DNA from: Macrostomum hystrix
Taxonomy: Eukaryota > Platyhelminthes > Macrostomidae
Length of the DNA stretch: 64,000 bases
Direction of reading: 5' to 3'
Assembly: GCA_950097015.1 (NCBI GenBank)
Contig: CATNEN010000008.1
Span: 2,790,001 to 2,854,000, forward strand
Shown here: positions 50,366-60,590 of the stretch, piece by piece
Layout of the letters: each line of letters starts with the position of its first letter
How positions within the stretch are numbered: the first letter of the stretch is position 1
Position numbers and translations under genes: made by a program
Notes under the pieces: model-generated
The model's input: only the letters and a program-made list of their open reading frames with translations
The model's database searches: none
Told to the model about the DNA's origin: nothing

Positions 50366-50673
50366 GGACAGACAGATAGACAGGACAGACAGATAGACAG
50401 GACAGACAGACAGGACAGACAGATAGACAGGACAGACAGATAGACAGGACAGACAGATAGACAGGACAGACAGACAGGACAGACAGACAGGCAAGATGAA
50501 CATCCAGCCGAAGCGAAGGCAAATGCCAACCTGAATTTGCTAGGCGACAAGCTGCTAGCAGGAGCTTCGCCGGAGCCGCTGTCGGCGGCAGTCGGAGGCG
50601 GATGCGGGCAGTCGCTGCCAGTCAGAGACTCCATGCGGAAGTCAGAGTCGGTCAGCGAGGATTCCATCCGGAT
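47413..50673 (-). CDS. Unrecognised gene, four phase-consistent exons (C-terminal part)
   Basis: Exons: 50673-50531, 49931-49381, 48527-48221, 47659-47413 (stop TGA). Junctions are GT-AG and phases agree (2, 1, 2), giving about 415 codons; the 5' end lies upstream. I recognise no domain. Visible features: a Ser/Asp-rich start ([18 protein letters not shown]); a CAG-coded Gln run; a conserved-looking block [11 protein letters not shown]...[10 protein letters not shown]; an Ala-rich run; a stretch with [18 protein letters not shown]; an acidic SDDDED followed by a Cys cluster NCCGGC; and a Gln-rich C-terminal part. There is no signal peptide or membrane segment in this part, so a cytoplasmic or nuclear regulatory protein is possible (inference). 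The donor of the second exon (AATG|GTTAGC) is weak; if unused, the protein would end 2 codons later. Confidence 0.65.
47868..48200. repeat. 20/21-bp minisatellite (CAGATCCCAGCACACAATGC)
   Basis: About 16 units in the last intron of the unrecognised gene. Confidence 0.96.
48221..48527 (-). CDS. Unrecognised gene, third visible exon
   Basis: Acceptor ATCCATTACAG; donor GATC|GTAAGC. It encodes [20 protein letters not shown], the NCCGGC cluster, a Pro/Ser segment and [14 protein letters not shown]. Confidence 0.65.
48644..48960 (-). mobile_element. Full-length tRNA-derived SINE
   Basis: On the minus strand it starts with a tRNA-like head: TGGCAGAGCCGTTAACGCG (box-A-like), then GAGCTCGATTCCGCGGC (box-B-like). 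A tRNA-unrelated body follows, ending TGCCTGCAGCCCTCCTGCAA with an ATT-rich tail. At about 317 bp it is the longest of five copies here and defines the family. Confidence 0.88.
48963..49225. repeat. 36-bp minisatellite
   Basis: Seven units (segments TTTCCGGGAACTGTGTGTAC and ATTGTGGGTTGGAGTG). It starts directly at the head of the SINE. Confidence 0.94.
49381..49931 (-). CDS. Unrecognised gene, second visible exon
   Basis: Acceptor CATTCATTTATTCAG; donor AATG|GTTAGC (weak). Gln run, [17 protein letters not shown], Trp-containing block, Ala run, [20 protein letters not shown] and a Gly/Phe-rich end. Confidence 0.68.
49985..50500. repeat. GACA-type microsatellite/minisatellite (GGACAGACAGACA, GATAGACAG)
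   Basis: Over 500 bp of GACA with GGACA and GATA interruptions, in an intron of the unrecognised gene. Frames on the minus strand encode a CLSVCP-type repeat and are not real. Confidence 0.95.
50531..50673 (-). CDS. Unrecognised gene, first visible exon
   Basis: Acceptor ACTCACTTGCAG; donor AATTCAG|GTTGGC. It encodes [20 protein letters not shown] and a Pro/Ser-rich stretch. Internal ATG codons exist, but the good acceptor suggests earlier exons. Confidence 0.6.
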
Positions 50674-50789
50674 CTGCAAGTGAGTCATAGGCGCTTTCAA
50701 TACCCGCAATCGAATTATAGTAATTAAGGGATTCTGAAGTTCAGCCTCACCTTACAAAACGCCACACCCTGCCAAAATTCTACCCCAGC

Positions 50790-50885
50790 AAATGCTGGTA
50801 CCCTTTTACACATGGGTGAACTGAAGCTGAGAATCGAACCACTAACCTCTCTGTCGGAAGTCCTAAGCTCTAACAGCACAGCATC
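50790..50885 (-). mobile_element. Probable head of a second tRNA-derived SINE family
   Basis: On the minus strand TTAGTGGTTCGATTCTCAGC matches box B and follows an A-box-like TTAGAGCTTAGG. ACCCATGTGTAAAAGGGTACC comes after it. It is not related to the five-copy SINE. Only one copy is seen here. Confidence 0.45.
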
Positions 50886-51894
50886 CACAAGCATCTCTAC
50901 AAGTTCTCTACAAGTTTGCTACTTGCTACAACGGAAAAACGCAAGCACATGAAACTCAAGAACACGGGCCAACGCTTTGTTGCGCATCTTCTGAAACAAT
51001 AATCAAGTCGCCAGCTCTCAAGACCGTCGAGATATTCAATGTTTCTGGCCGAAGGTGCGCCTCAGTGCGGCCTTGCCAGGCCTTCAAAATTTATCAGCCT
51101 GTCACCCGAATATGCCTGCATCATCTCCGTCTTCGGCGGTGGTCACCTACCTTATCTAGACGGATTTGCTGGACCTTCAAGGGCTACAACAGGTGGAAGT
51201 AGGCCACTATGGACACCCTGACGCGAATTCCTCCAATTTCGCTGATCAAGCCAAAATATTAGGCGCAGCTCAACCACAGGACACCATCGTCTAGTCTGTC
51301 AACCAATCAGTCACCAGTCAACGCTGTTAGCATTCAGGCGCTGCCAAGATGACTTTCAGGGGGAATACCCCATTGGTTTAAAAACGGGCGGCAAAATGGC
51401 TTGGTAGTCCTACTGTTAATTAATTAGGCTAAAGCTAAGAACGAACTCAAAAGAAACAAAACAAAATCTCAATCAACATGTGCTTGAACAACAAGATGTA
51501 ACTTTGCCACATGGAATTTGTATTGCGTTGTATCGGACTATGGGACTAAACTATGGAATTAAATCGAACTAAATGGACACACAATTAGGTATTTAACAGA
51601 AAATTAAATGCTGTTTTAACTTCGAATGCGACAAGGTGACGAAGTATGTCTGTTAGGCGAACAGACAAATGTACTTTACTGAAAAGTTGTAACAAAAATA
51701 ATTAGAATATTTTTGTTTATTACTTTTATTAATTAGGTAAACCTAATTTGAAATGCAGAGATTGAACTAATTATAATTGTCTTGTGAAATTTTTCAATAA
51801 ATAATAATAACGAAACTGCGCACACTAGCCTACTGACAAGTGGCAGCAAGTAGCAAGTTTAGCGCATGATTAAAAATAACTGCGACAGCATTCG
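50886..51894. other. Intergenic/intron sequence, no gene recognised
   Basis: About 1 kb. The open frame at 51039-51221 has no recognisable domain. The right part is AT-rich and holds the probable dUTPase 3' UTR, with TTTATT (minus AATAAA) at about 51716-51721. Confidence 0.4.
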
Positions 51895-52428
51895 CTACTG
51901 CATGCCGGTGCTGCCGTAGCCACCGGAGCCGCGCTCGGTCGAGTCGAGCTCGGCCACTTCAACAACAGGCGGCGTGGCCACCACCTCCAGCAGCAGCTGG
52001 GCGATGCGGTCGCCGGCTCGCACCGGGAAATCCTCGGTGGCGTGGTTGAACAGCACCACACCGAGGTTGCCGCGGTAATCGGGATCGATCACCCCGGCAC
52101 CGACGTCGATGAAATTCTTGGCAGCCAGGCCGGAACGAGGCGCAACGCGTCCATAGCAACCGCTTGGTATGGCAACAGCCAGGTCGGTTGGCACAATAGC
52201 CTTGCCGCGGCTGGGAATCACAGTGTCCACCGCCGAACAGAGATCGTACCCGACTGCGCCGGCCGAGCTGCGAACCGGAGGTCGGGCGCGCTCCGAGAGA
52301 CGCTTGAAGAGCAGCGGCTGCTGCTGCTGCTGCTTAACCGGAGCCAGTTTCACATTGTCAATGTCGGATAGGGCGCGCTTTGCTGGCGGAATGGGCGAAG
52401 CGGCACTATTGCTGACGGAATTCTCCAT
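51895..52428 (-). CDS. dut: dUTP diphosphatase (dUTPase), single exon
   Basis: 177 residues. It hydrolyses dUTP to dUMP and diphosphate, keeping uracil out of DNA and supplying dUMP for thymidylate. All five motifs of the trimeric dUTPase family are present: [11 protein letters not shown] (I), PRSGLA (II), [17 protein letters not shown] (III, with catalytic Asp and Tyr region), [10 protein letters not shown] (IV) and the C-terminal [10 protein letters not shown] lid with the stacking aromatic (V). The N-terminal 45 residues are a variable extension with a CAG-coded Gln run and PPAKRAL, a possible nuclear-signal region. It is a complete frame from ATG to stop, with length normal for the family. 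ATTAGCAG|CCAGTCATGG just before the ATG is a good acceptor and could mark trans-splicing or a 5' UTR intron. Confidence 0.97.
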   Translation of the reverse strand: MENSVSNSAASPIPPAKRALSDIDNVKLAPVKQQQQQPLLFKRLSERARPPVRSSAGAVGYDLCSAVDTVIPSRGKAIVPTDLAVAIPSGCYGRVAPRSGLAAKNFIDVGAGVIDPDYRGNLGVVLFNHATEDFPVRAGDRIAQLLLEVVATPPVVEVAELDSTERGSGGYGSTGMQ

Positions 52429-52441
52429 GACTGGCTGCTAA

Positions 52442-53505
52442 TAGACACTGTCCAATGACCAATTGATGCAAATTGAGGTATTTCGCTTGTCAACCGCTGA
52501 AACAGCTGAAGCAGGAGTTTTTTCATTAAAAAATATTAGGAGTAGTAGTAGAAATATTAACCCGTGCCCACCATTCAAGGTCTCAACGAGCAAAAACATC
52601 ATCCAAATGATGAAAGACATTCTCAATTCTGATGTCAAAAAAAGAAGATTCCAGTGTTCAGTTTGTATCTGTGTACTTTTGAATTGGTGCATTCCAAGAA
52701 GGGCAAATAGACAAGATTTGTGTGACACAAGATTGTTCATTTTAAACTGTTAAAACTGACAAATTTTAAGACGGAACAATCAGAATGACAAAGGACTGGC
52801 GCTCTATATAATATGAACCAATGAAATAGTACTGGCCTTCAAAAGACAAGTCAGCTTATTAAATAATGTGTGACTGGACTTCATTATGATTACGGTAAAT
52901 GGTAACAAAAGACACAGAACACAGAAATTGAAAAAGCAACTAAAATATGAATCGACTCGAGAAGGACAGTTACAAGCGCAAAGCAGAGCCACATAGTGGA
53001 GGCCACGGTCTGGGGTGGGGGGTATATTTCAGTACTCAATTAAACAGCTGTCAAGCAGGTGGACTGTACTACAAGTTTATTTGGAATGCGCCAACGCTAT
53101 GCAAAATATTAATTAGAAAAACAAACAAACAAAAAATCAATCACAGACTTTTGAAAACGGCTAAAAAACTACATTTAGATTTAGCAGGACAGTTCACAAA
53201 AAAACAAAAGAATTTATTTTTCGAACGAATTAATTCAACAATTAACTTATAAACACTTAAAAAACTGACAGCTAAGAATAAAAATAATACAAAATAACTT
53301 CCTACAAAAATAAGAATATAAAATTTGATTTCTTCAAATTTAGCAAAGCAAGAAGCAGGCAATTGGGAGAAGATGAAGCTATATGCACTTTAAGCATATC
53401 AGAAGTTAGGTTCCAACGCTGCAATGCGAGGCATGGCGCTGTGAAATCAGAAAGAGAGACAAAACAGACAACACTAGAGCGGGAAAGAGTGACAGTCGGT
53501 TGACA
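52442..53505. other. Intergenic region between dUTPase and RhoGAP genes
   Basis: The right part should hold the RhoGAP 3' UTR; TTTATT (minus-strand AATAAA) lies at 53213-53218, about 290 bp past the stop. The left part holds the dUTPase promoter. The plus-strand open frame 52947-53252 has no domain and is not called. Confidence 0.4.
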
Positions 53506-55239
53506 TCAAGGCGGCGGTTCTGCGGACTGCGGCGCGGCGCCAGCAGCCGCCACCGCAGCAGCAGCAGCAGCGGCAGCCACGCCGGTGGTTGCCTCGTCGC
53601 TCAGACTGGCGCATCGTCTCAATGAGGCCGCCGATGAGCCTCCGGCGACGCTGCCTCCGCCGCTGCCGCCGCTGCGCCCGCCTACAACGCCGCCGCCGCT
53701 AGGATATGCAGAGTGCACAGGCGAGGCCTCGTTGCTGCTGGCCGCAGTCGTGGAAGCCGCAGCCGACGCTGATTCCTGCCTCGGTTGAATTGACAAGCGC
53801 CAATCGGCTAGGATGCCCCGAACTATGCTCAAAATGAGTCTGTGCTCGTCTTCAACGTCTAGCGGCTGCGACGGCGGAGGCGGTGGCGGCGGCGAAGAGG
53901 CCTCAAAAGAGGCGGCTGCGCCATTATCTGGCTCTTCAACAGACGCCGCCGAGGACGGATCAACGTCGAGCTCCTGGTCAGCTAGCTGGGTTGGCACGGA
54001 CAAGTCGGCGGTTTGCCAATCGGCGAATAGCCAGTCTCTGTACACTATGATGGACTTGGTGAGGCCGATTAAATGGGCAGAATCCGACACTAGGGTCTCC
54101 TGGGCTCGCTGGCCAAAGAGCGACGGGGCAAACACCATGGCCAGGTTGTAGACCCTCATTCTATTGCTGGCGCTTAATTTTGCCACCTTGGCCAGGTGTC
54201 CAACTAGGTACTGCAAGGTGCGCCTGTGACACTTGTGCTGGGGATGCTCAGAGTGCTCCTCCATCATGCTTAGCAGGCGGTGCAATTTGAGCATACGGCC
54301 GCTGTGCTCGTGCAGTTGCTGGGCGGAGACAAAGTCGTTATAGTACACTGCTGGAATCAGGGGATCTGGTAACTGGAGTAGAAAACGTTTGAGCACATTT
54401 GCAACTACATTGTGCTCCAGCCAGAGCTCGCAGGCCGGATCCATTTCGCCAGGCGGCTTGGACAGCTCTGCCTCGAGAGCGTCAATGTTGCGCGCGTTGC
54501 CGCTAACCCGATAGAGGCCTTCGCGCCTGAGGCCGGTAGCTTCGAGAACCCGGCAGCACAGCTGCACCAGCAGGGGCACACCATCCGTGCCCATGGGGCA
54601 AAGGTGCAGCGGAATGCCGTAGGATCCGACTTTATTAGAGGCTGTCGCCACCGTCGCCGCTGCGGCCGCAGCTGACGCGCCCGAGGATGCTGTGGCCGAC
54701 CGACCGGGCGGCGGAGGCGAGCCTGGCCATAGACGATTTGTGCGCAAGTTGCGCAGCAGGCCCAGTTTGAAGGGCCGGGGAGAGCCGCCACCTCCGCCAC
54801 CGCCAGAACCGCCGCCACTTCCGCCAGTCTCATCCACACTGGCACTATTAAGCATTCTCTGTTGTTGCAGGCGAGATCGACGGGTAAAGTGCTGCTGTTG
54901 CTGCTGATGATGGTGATGAGCTCTCGATGGCGTCAGCGGCGTTGGAAACGCTGCCAGACGCTCCTGCAGCGCCCGCAGATAGCGATCCTCGTCGTGACGA
55001 AATACCAGCTGCCAGTCGGGTGTCGTTAAACGCAGCTTTCGCCGCTTGTAGCTGGTGCCGCACTCTCGGCCAATGGCAATGGTCAGCTGCTGCTGCTGCT
55101 GCTGCGGACTACTGCCGTAATTATCAGAGACTGGCAATATAGTCAAACTAGCATCGCGATCAATGCGAATCCACGCTTCAATTGTATAGGCGCCGGCTGT
55201 ACCAGAAGAGGCCGGTGTGGTCGGGGCCGAAGGCGCAGC
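53506..55239 (-). CDS. RhoGAP gene last exon
   Basis: Acceptor GTGCTTGCCTCCAG, phase 0, starting AAPSAPTT. The frame is open a further 215 codons upstream into the intron, but that part is read-through: low-complexity Leu/Pro/Ser, and the spliced upstream exon fits exactly. It contains the possible PH region and the whole RhoGAP domain, and ends AEPPP then TGA. Confidence 0.9.
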   Translation of the reverse strand, partial: AAPSAPTTPASSGTAGAYTIEAWIRIDRDASLTILPVSDNYGSSPQQQQQQLTIAIGRECGTSYKRRKLRLTTPDWQLVFRHDEDRYLRALQERLAAFPTPLTPSRAHHHHQQQQQHFTRRSRLQQQRMLNSASVDETGGSGGGSGGGGGGGSPRPFKLGLLRNLRTNRLWPGSPPPPGRSATASSGASAAAAAATVATASNKVGSYGIPLHLCPMGTDGVPLLVQLCCRVLEATGLRREGLYRVSGNARNIDALEAELSKPPGEMDPACELWLEHNVVANVLKRFLLQLPDPLIPAVYYNDFVSAQQLHEHSGRMLKLHRLLSMMEEHSEHPQHKCHRRTLQYLVGHLAKVAKLSASNRMRVYNLAMVFAPSLFGQRAQETLVSDSAHLIGLTKSIIVYRDWLFADWQTADLSVPTQLADQELDVDPSSAASVEEPDNGAAASFEASSPPPPPPPSQPLDVEDEHRLILSIVRGILADWRLSIQPRQESASAAASTTAASSNEASPVHSAYPSGGGVVGGRSGGSGGGSVAGGSSAASLRRCASLSDEATTGVAAAAAAAAVAAAGAAPQSAEPPP

Positions 55240-55467
55240 CTGGAGGCAAGCACGTGGAATGAAAGAGGAGTAAGGCAGTGAGGATGGGGTTGAGGCTGGA
55301 TCAACTAAAAAAAGGGCGGGTCGCAGAGTTAAAAGAGAGCGTCGTGCCGCCGCGTGGCCATGCGCGAGCACAGAAGAGACAGGAGGAGGATACGGAAGGA
55401 TAGAGAGAAATTTTGGAGAAGCAGAAATGAGAGTTTTGAAGAAGACGAGAGTCGAAATCGAAACAGC

Positions 55468-55498
<31 letters not shown>

Positions 55499-58400
55499 GG
55501 GAGCAGACGAGTTTGAGCGGGGCTGCGCGGTAAGTCCAATGGCAGAGGGTGGCAGACAGCTAGTGGGAGAGGAGGAGACGACTGGATCCGAGCCGTGGTA
55601 CGAAGGATAGAAGGGTGGAGAGGAGGGCGGGCAGAGAGTGAGTTGGAGAGAGAGCGACAGAGACTAGTCAGAAAAAACGGTGGAAGAGGGCTAGGGGGGG
55701 TAGATGGGAGGGAAAGCGTTTCGGCTCCTGGGAGGTGGGCTATGCGCGGGCAGCAAACGAGACACGGGGGGAGGTTAGACAGACCGAGTGCTGGGAGCCC
55801 GGAGGGTAAAGGGAGGGGAAATATTTGCACTGCCATAGTAGAAATGAATTTTCCCTCCTCGGTTCGCTCTCTCTCCAACCCCATAGCGTTAGCCGCAGTC
55901 AGGCCGCAGAAAATCTAGCCAACCCCGGCTAACTCCCAGCATCCGTCGATTCCCAATCCAAGCAAACCAGAAGAAGGAGAGATCGGAACAACCCGGGGAG
56001 CGGGGGGACCCAAAATCTCGCCCCCCTCACTCGGCAGCATACACACCAACCCCGATATCACTCCGCTCCTCCCAAACTAACCGCGCTAAGCTCCCTCCCT
56101 TCTAAAAAAATCCAATCTCCTTTCTTTTTCCGCTTAAATCTCTTTCTCTCTCCTCGCTGATGCTTCAAAGCAGACGCTGGCTAGTGGACAGACATAGTAG
56201 GTGGCATTGGTGGCACAACACTGGCATAGAATGAGGAAGAGAAGGAGAGAGCGGGTAAAAAAGGTTTCAGAGGGTCCGAGAAGGGGGAGAGACTCAGCAG
56301 CGGGAATCGAGCATCGCGCGGCAGCGACGCAGCGAAAGGCGGCAAGCAAAAAGGCAGGAGCATATCCAGCCTGTGAGAGAAAAACGGGGAAGGAGGGAGA
56401 GAAAACTGAAGAGGAGTGCACAGAAGAGAGGGGCTTCTAAGCACGACCGCCCCACGCTATCCGCTTCTGCTACTGCGGAGACGAAGAGAAACAGACAGAG
56501 ACCAAGCGGCAAGTCAAATTGGACAAGTGGGAGGTCTCGATCCAGCAGCCGCCCCAGTCCTGCCGAACTCGTTTCTCCAACCCATTCAACTACTGCCTAC
56601 CCAAGTCGGTACTTGTCCTTTAAAATTACATCCCAATCCTGCTCCCTTCTCTTCCAATCGTTATTTTATTCGCTCCTAAAAAGGAGCATACAAACCTGAA
56701 ACAAAAAATTAAAATTTAGCTGCTGATCATTATCACACTTTCTAACTTGGTGGCAGCGGTGGGGTTGACGCTGATCATTATCACACTTTCTAACTTGGCG
56801 GCAGCGGTGGGGTTGCCGCTGATCATTATCACACTTTATAACTTGGTGGCAGCGGTGGGGTTGACGCTGATCATTATCACACTTTCTAACTTGGTGGCAG
56901 CGGTGGGGTTGCCGCTGATGATTATCACACTTTTTAACTTGGTGGCAGCGGTGGGGTTGCCGCTGATGATTATCACACTTTCTAACTTGGTGGCAGCGGT
57001 GGGGTTGCCGCTGATCATTATCACACTTTCTAACTTGGTGGCAGCGGTGGGGTTGTCGCTGATGATTATCACACTTTCTAACTTGGTGGCAGCGGTGGGG
57101 TTGCCGCTGATCATTATCACACTTTCTAACTTGGTGGCAGCGGTGGGGTTGCCGCTGATCATTATCACACTTTCTAACTTGGTGGCAGCGGTGGGGTTGC
57201 CGCAAATCATTATCACACTTTCTAACTTGGTGGCAGCGGTGGGGTTGACGCTGATGATTATCACACTTTCTAACTTGGTGGCAGCGGTGGGGTTGCCGCT
57301 GATCATTATCACACTTTCTAACTTGGTGGCAGCGGTGGGGTTGCCGCTGATCATTATCACACTTTCTAACTTGGTGGCAGTGGTGGGATGTAGTCAGAAC
57401 AGACTTTGGTAACTCCAAGCCACAGTAATCTTTAGGCTTATTCCTAACGATACTTACATGACCAGCTACATTATTGTCAGATTTAAATTTGGACCGATTG
57501 GGATTAAAAATCCATTGACATAACCCAAACCCTAATATCAATCAATTCTCCGCGTGTTTAATATCCACTTAAAATTAGGCGGCAGCGGCAGCAGCAGCAG
57601 AAAAAGCAATCACAGCGTAGAGGCGGTTTTGCACCAGCAACGGCAGCAGCAGAACAGTGGCAGAATTGGCATTAACGTCAATAGATTGCGCTTCCCTTCT
57701 TCCTTCCCTCCTCCATCCAGCACCCGTTAGAAAAGGAAGTGAGTAGTGGAAAGAGACGCGGGGAAAGGAGATGAGGCGGAGGCGGCAGCGGCGGCGAAGG
57801 AAAGGAGGGGATCTAGGGTGGATTGTGGGAGGAAGAGCTGAAAGAGAGAGAGAGGAAAAAGTATGGGGTTAGAGACGAGACGAGATGGAAGGCTGAAGGC
57901 ATGTGTATACTGGTATATTAGTGTGTGCTGACAGCGCGCGTGAGAAGCAAGAGTAAGGACCGAGCTTAGGCACATAGGGTTAGGGTTTAGGAATCGGGGA
58001 TGAGGTAAGGGGCGTGTGAGAAAACTGCATCGAGAGACGGATAGGAAAAGTGCCTGATGGGAAAAAGCGGAGATGGGATCGAGGATTGGTGATGGGGGAG
58101 TCTGCGGGAATTATAGTCAGGATCAAAAGGAGTGAGCGGATGAGAGTTCTGGGGATACTATAGATCCATTTTAGGGGGATTTAGGGCTGCGACAGAAAAA
58201 AACGGAGAAGCGCTTGCAATTCTACTCATTTACATTTCATGATGCGATACCACTGGGAATGACAATGTGACAGCGATTGCTATTTTAATAAAAAATCAAA
58301 ATGCAGCTGTGAAATAAGTTTCTTTTTTATAAATAAAATAGCTGCAAATACAAAGGCAAGCCTAGTCTCACCTTAGCATTAGCCGTCTCGCCACAATTCG

Positions 58401-58686
58401 CCAAACGTTCCACAGTTACAGTGAACACGGCCGACTCCAAGTCCAACGAGCTGGCTGTGGACAATTTACCTGGCGTCAGCGAGACTGGGGGCGAAGCGCT
58501 GCCGACAACGGCGGCGCCGACACCGCTTCCACCGCCGCTTCCTGGTGGCGTTGCTGGACCATCTAGGGCGTCAACAGAGTGGGCGCGTCTGCTACCACCG
58601 CCGACAATGCCGAGGCTGCAGGCGGCGCGTGAGAGCCGGCCAGGCCTGTGGCTGCTTTCGCCTCCGCCGCCACCTCGGGAAGGACT
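53506..58686 (-). CDS. RhoGAP-domain protein, probably ARHGAP21/23 (RhoGAP19D/PAC-1) type, last two exons
   Basis: Exons 58686-58372 and 55239-53506, joined in phase 0, give 682 codons plus stop; earlier exons are not seen. A complete RhoGAP domain lies at about 54625-54010. It has IPLHLCPMGTDGVPLLVQLC, the arginine-finger motif GLYRVSGN, NVVANVLKRFLLQLPDPLI and NLAMVFAPSLF, all key residues present. It would switch off Rho-family GTPases. The CP...VPLLVQLCCRVLE..GL start and the RDWLF end resemble ARHGAP21/23. The region before it (AYTIEAWIRID ... YKRRKLRL ... WQLVFRHDEDRYLRALQERL) could be a diverged PH domain. Linkers are rich in Gly, Ala and CAG-coded Gln. The Ser/Gly/Ala-rich C-terminus has no obvious motif. 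The domain assignment is firm; the subfamily is tentative. Confidence 0.88.
55240..58371 (-). other. RhoGAP gene intron (3.1 kb)
   Basis: Donor AAG|GTGAG at 58371 and acceptor at 55240. It contains a (GA)n tract (55470-55500), purine-rich sequence, the 48-bp array and GGCGGCAGCAGC-type simple repeats (57580-57620, 57770-57800). No further exon recognised. Confidence 0.75.
56735..57395. repeat. 48-bp minisatellite in the RhoGAP intron
   Basis: About 14 units (segments TTGGTGGCAGCGGTGGGGTT and ATCATTATCACACTTTCTAA). Both strands stay open because 48 is divisible by 3. Confidence 0.97.
58372..58686 (-). CDS. RhoGAP gene, penultimate exon
   Basis: Acceptor CATAATTTTCCCAG; donor GCTAAG|GTGAGA. 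It is 105 codons in phase 0: SPSRGGGGGESSHRPG, AHSVDALDG, Gly/Pro linker, then LDLESAVFTVTVERLA leading into the possible PH region. The plus-strand frame here (58421-58732) is its shadow. Confidence 0.75.
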
Positions 58687-59819
58687 CTGGGAAAATTATG
58701 AAAAATACTTATTAGTAAAGTCACTGACCTAAAATAAAATTGTACAGAGTGTCTGCATCATAGCATCAAACAAAACGGTACATTAGCTATTAGAGGTTAA
58801 AGCTATGCACGTCAATTTGCAAAACACATTTGGCCAACATATAAAGCTGACTTGATGAGGCTGCCTCATCAAACACTAAATATAATTATTTAATTTTATA
58901 GAACTATGATAAACAATTATTTAATTGAAACAATGCATGCCAGATTGCGCATCCATTCAAATATAACGCATAGCTGACAATTCGACAACAAATCGAAAGC
59001 AGATGGGCCCGATTTCGCACTACAGTGACCGCATTCTCTGCGTGATCCGATCCGGAAGAGGCAAATGAGTGGACTGGGAGGAATGGAATGGTGCGATGCT
59101 GGGAATTCCCAAATCAGGCCTCTTCCCTAATCCTAGCCACACTGAAAGCGATTTACCATCGTACAAATTCCCCTCATAGTCGCACAGCACAAAATCTAGT
59201 TTCAGGCTAAGCGAAAAAAATGCTCACTCGCCCGGAACCCAACGCCCGGGCGCATTCTAATACTTGTCGATGCGCGGGGTTGTAGAGAAGCTGGGAGAGC
59301 TGGGAGAATGCAGACTGATGACGGCTACTTATGCCGCGATGACTTATAGGATTTAGCATGACGAATTATTCTCAACCCTTTCCCACATGGAAGCTTTTAT
59401 CATTAAATTGTCAGCCAAGACGGAACTCTTGAGTGTCTTTAGCATCAACGGAATCGAATTTTCAACCAAAACCTTGCAGCTTTACAGCATTTTACAGTTT
59501 CAAATAAAATACTTAGCTCTGGATCTCGCAAGGAAATTCTTTACAATGTATCTGGCCCGTATTTCGTCATAAAAAGAAATAGCAACTACGGCTTTTTGGC
59601 TGATTTTAAAGACAAAATTCAAATTTTGAAGTCCTTCAGATAATTATAAAAACTTCGAAGTCGTTTTTTAGTAATTTCGCAAAATATCGGTTTTTAATCC
59701 AATTTCTCTAAAAAGCAAATTAACTTGTATAGAGAGAATAAAAAAAGACAAAGGTAATTTTTTTGCAAAAAATTATTTATGCAGGGTTGTAAAAAAACTG
59801 CGTAAGAAGAATCAGCTAT
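58687..59819. other. No gene recognised; probable RhoGAP intron
   Basis: Mixed, partly AT-rich unique sequence; no exon supported. Confidence 0.4.
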
Positions 59820-60590
59820 CCTGATTCGTCTGCAGCATCATCAAATCCTTAATTCAAGATGGACATTAGTCTGCAGCATCATCAAATCCTAAATGCAAGA
59901 TGGACATTAGTCTGCAGCATCATCAAATCCTTAATGCAAGATGGACATTAGTCTGCAGCATCATCAAATCCTTAATGCAAGATGGACATTAGTCTGCAGC
60001 ATCATCAAATCCTAAATGCAAGATGGACATTAGTCTGCAGCATCATCAAATCCTTAATGCAAGATGGACATTAGTCTGCAGCATCATCAAATCCTTAATT
60101 CAAGATGGACATTAGTCTGCAGCATCATCAAATCCTTAATTCAAGATGGACATTAGTCTGCAGCATCATCAAATCCTTAATTCAAGATGGACATTAGTCT
60201 GCAGCATCATCAAATCCTTAATGCAAGATGGACATTAGTCTCCAGCATCATCAAATCCTAAATGCAAGATGGACATTAGTCTGCAGCATCATCAAATCCT
60301 AAATGCAAGATGGACATTAGTCTCCAGCATCATCAAATCCTAAATGCAAGATGGACATTAGTCTGCAGCATCAACAAATCCTTAATGCAAGATGGACATT
60401 AGTCTGCAGCATCATCAAATCCTTAATTCAAGATGGACATTAGTCTGCAGCATCATCAAATCCTTAATGCAAGATGGACATTAGTCTGCAGCATCATCAA
60501 ATCCTTAATGCAAGATGGACATTAGTCTGCAGCATCATCAAATCCTTAATGCAAGATGAACATTAGTCTGCAGCATCATCAAATTTCTAA
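59820..60590. repeat. 41-bp minisatellite
   Basis: About 19 units (segments GTCTGCAGCATCATCAAATC and CAAGATGGACATTA). Variation is at CTTAAT/CTAAAT and TTCAAG/TGCAAG. Confidence 0.97.

Noticed and set aside
51039..51221. Short frame that might be an exon upstream of the unrecognised gene
   Set aside because: Plus-strand frame with no domain; the minus-strand reading has a stop and no convincing acceptor.
53506..55239. SYDE-type or ARAP-type RhoGAP identity
   Set aside because: The start of the domain and RDWLF end fit ARHGAP21/23 better; no C2, Arf-GAP or Ras-association motif seen. Not fully excluded.
55240..55884. N-terminal 215 codons of the 792-codon frame on the minus strand
   Set aside because: Low-complexity read-through of the intron. 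A strong acceptor at 55240 joins in phase to the exon at 58372-58686.
58421..58732. Plus-strand Pro-rich frame of 103 codons
   Set aside because: Shadow of the minus-strand RhoGAP exon, which has proper splice sites and phase.
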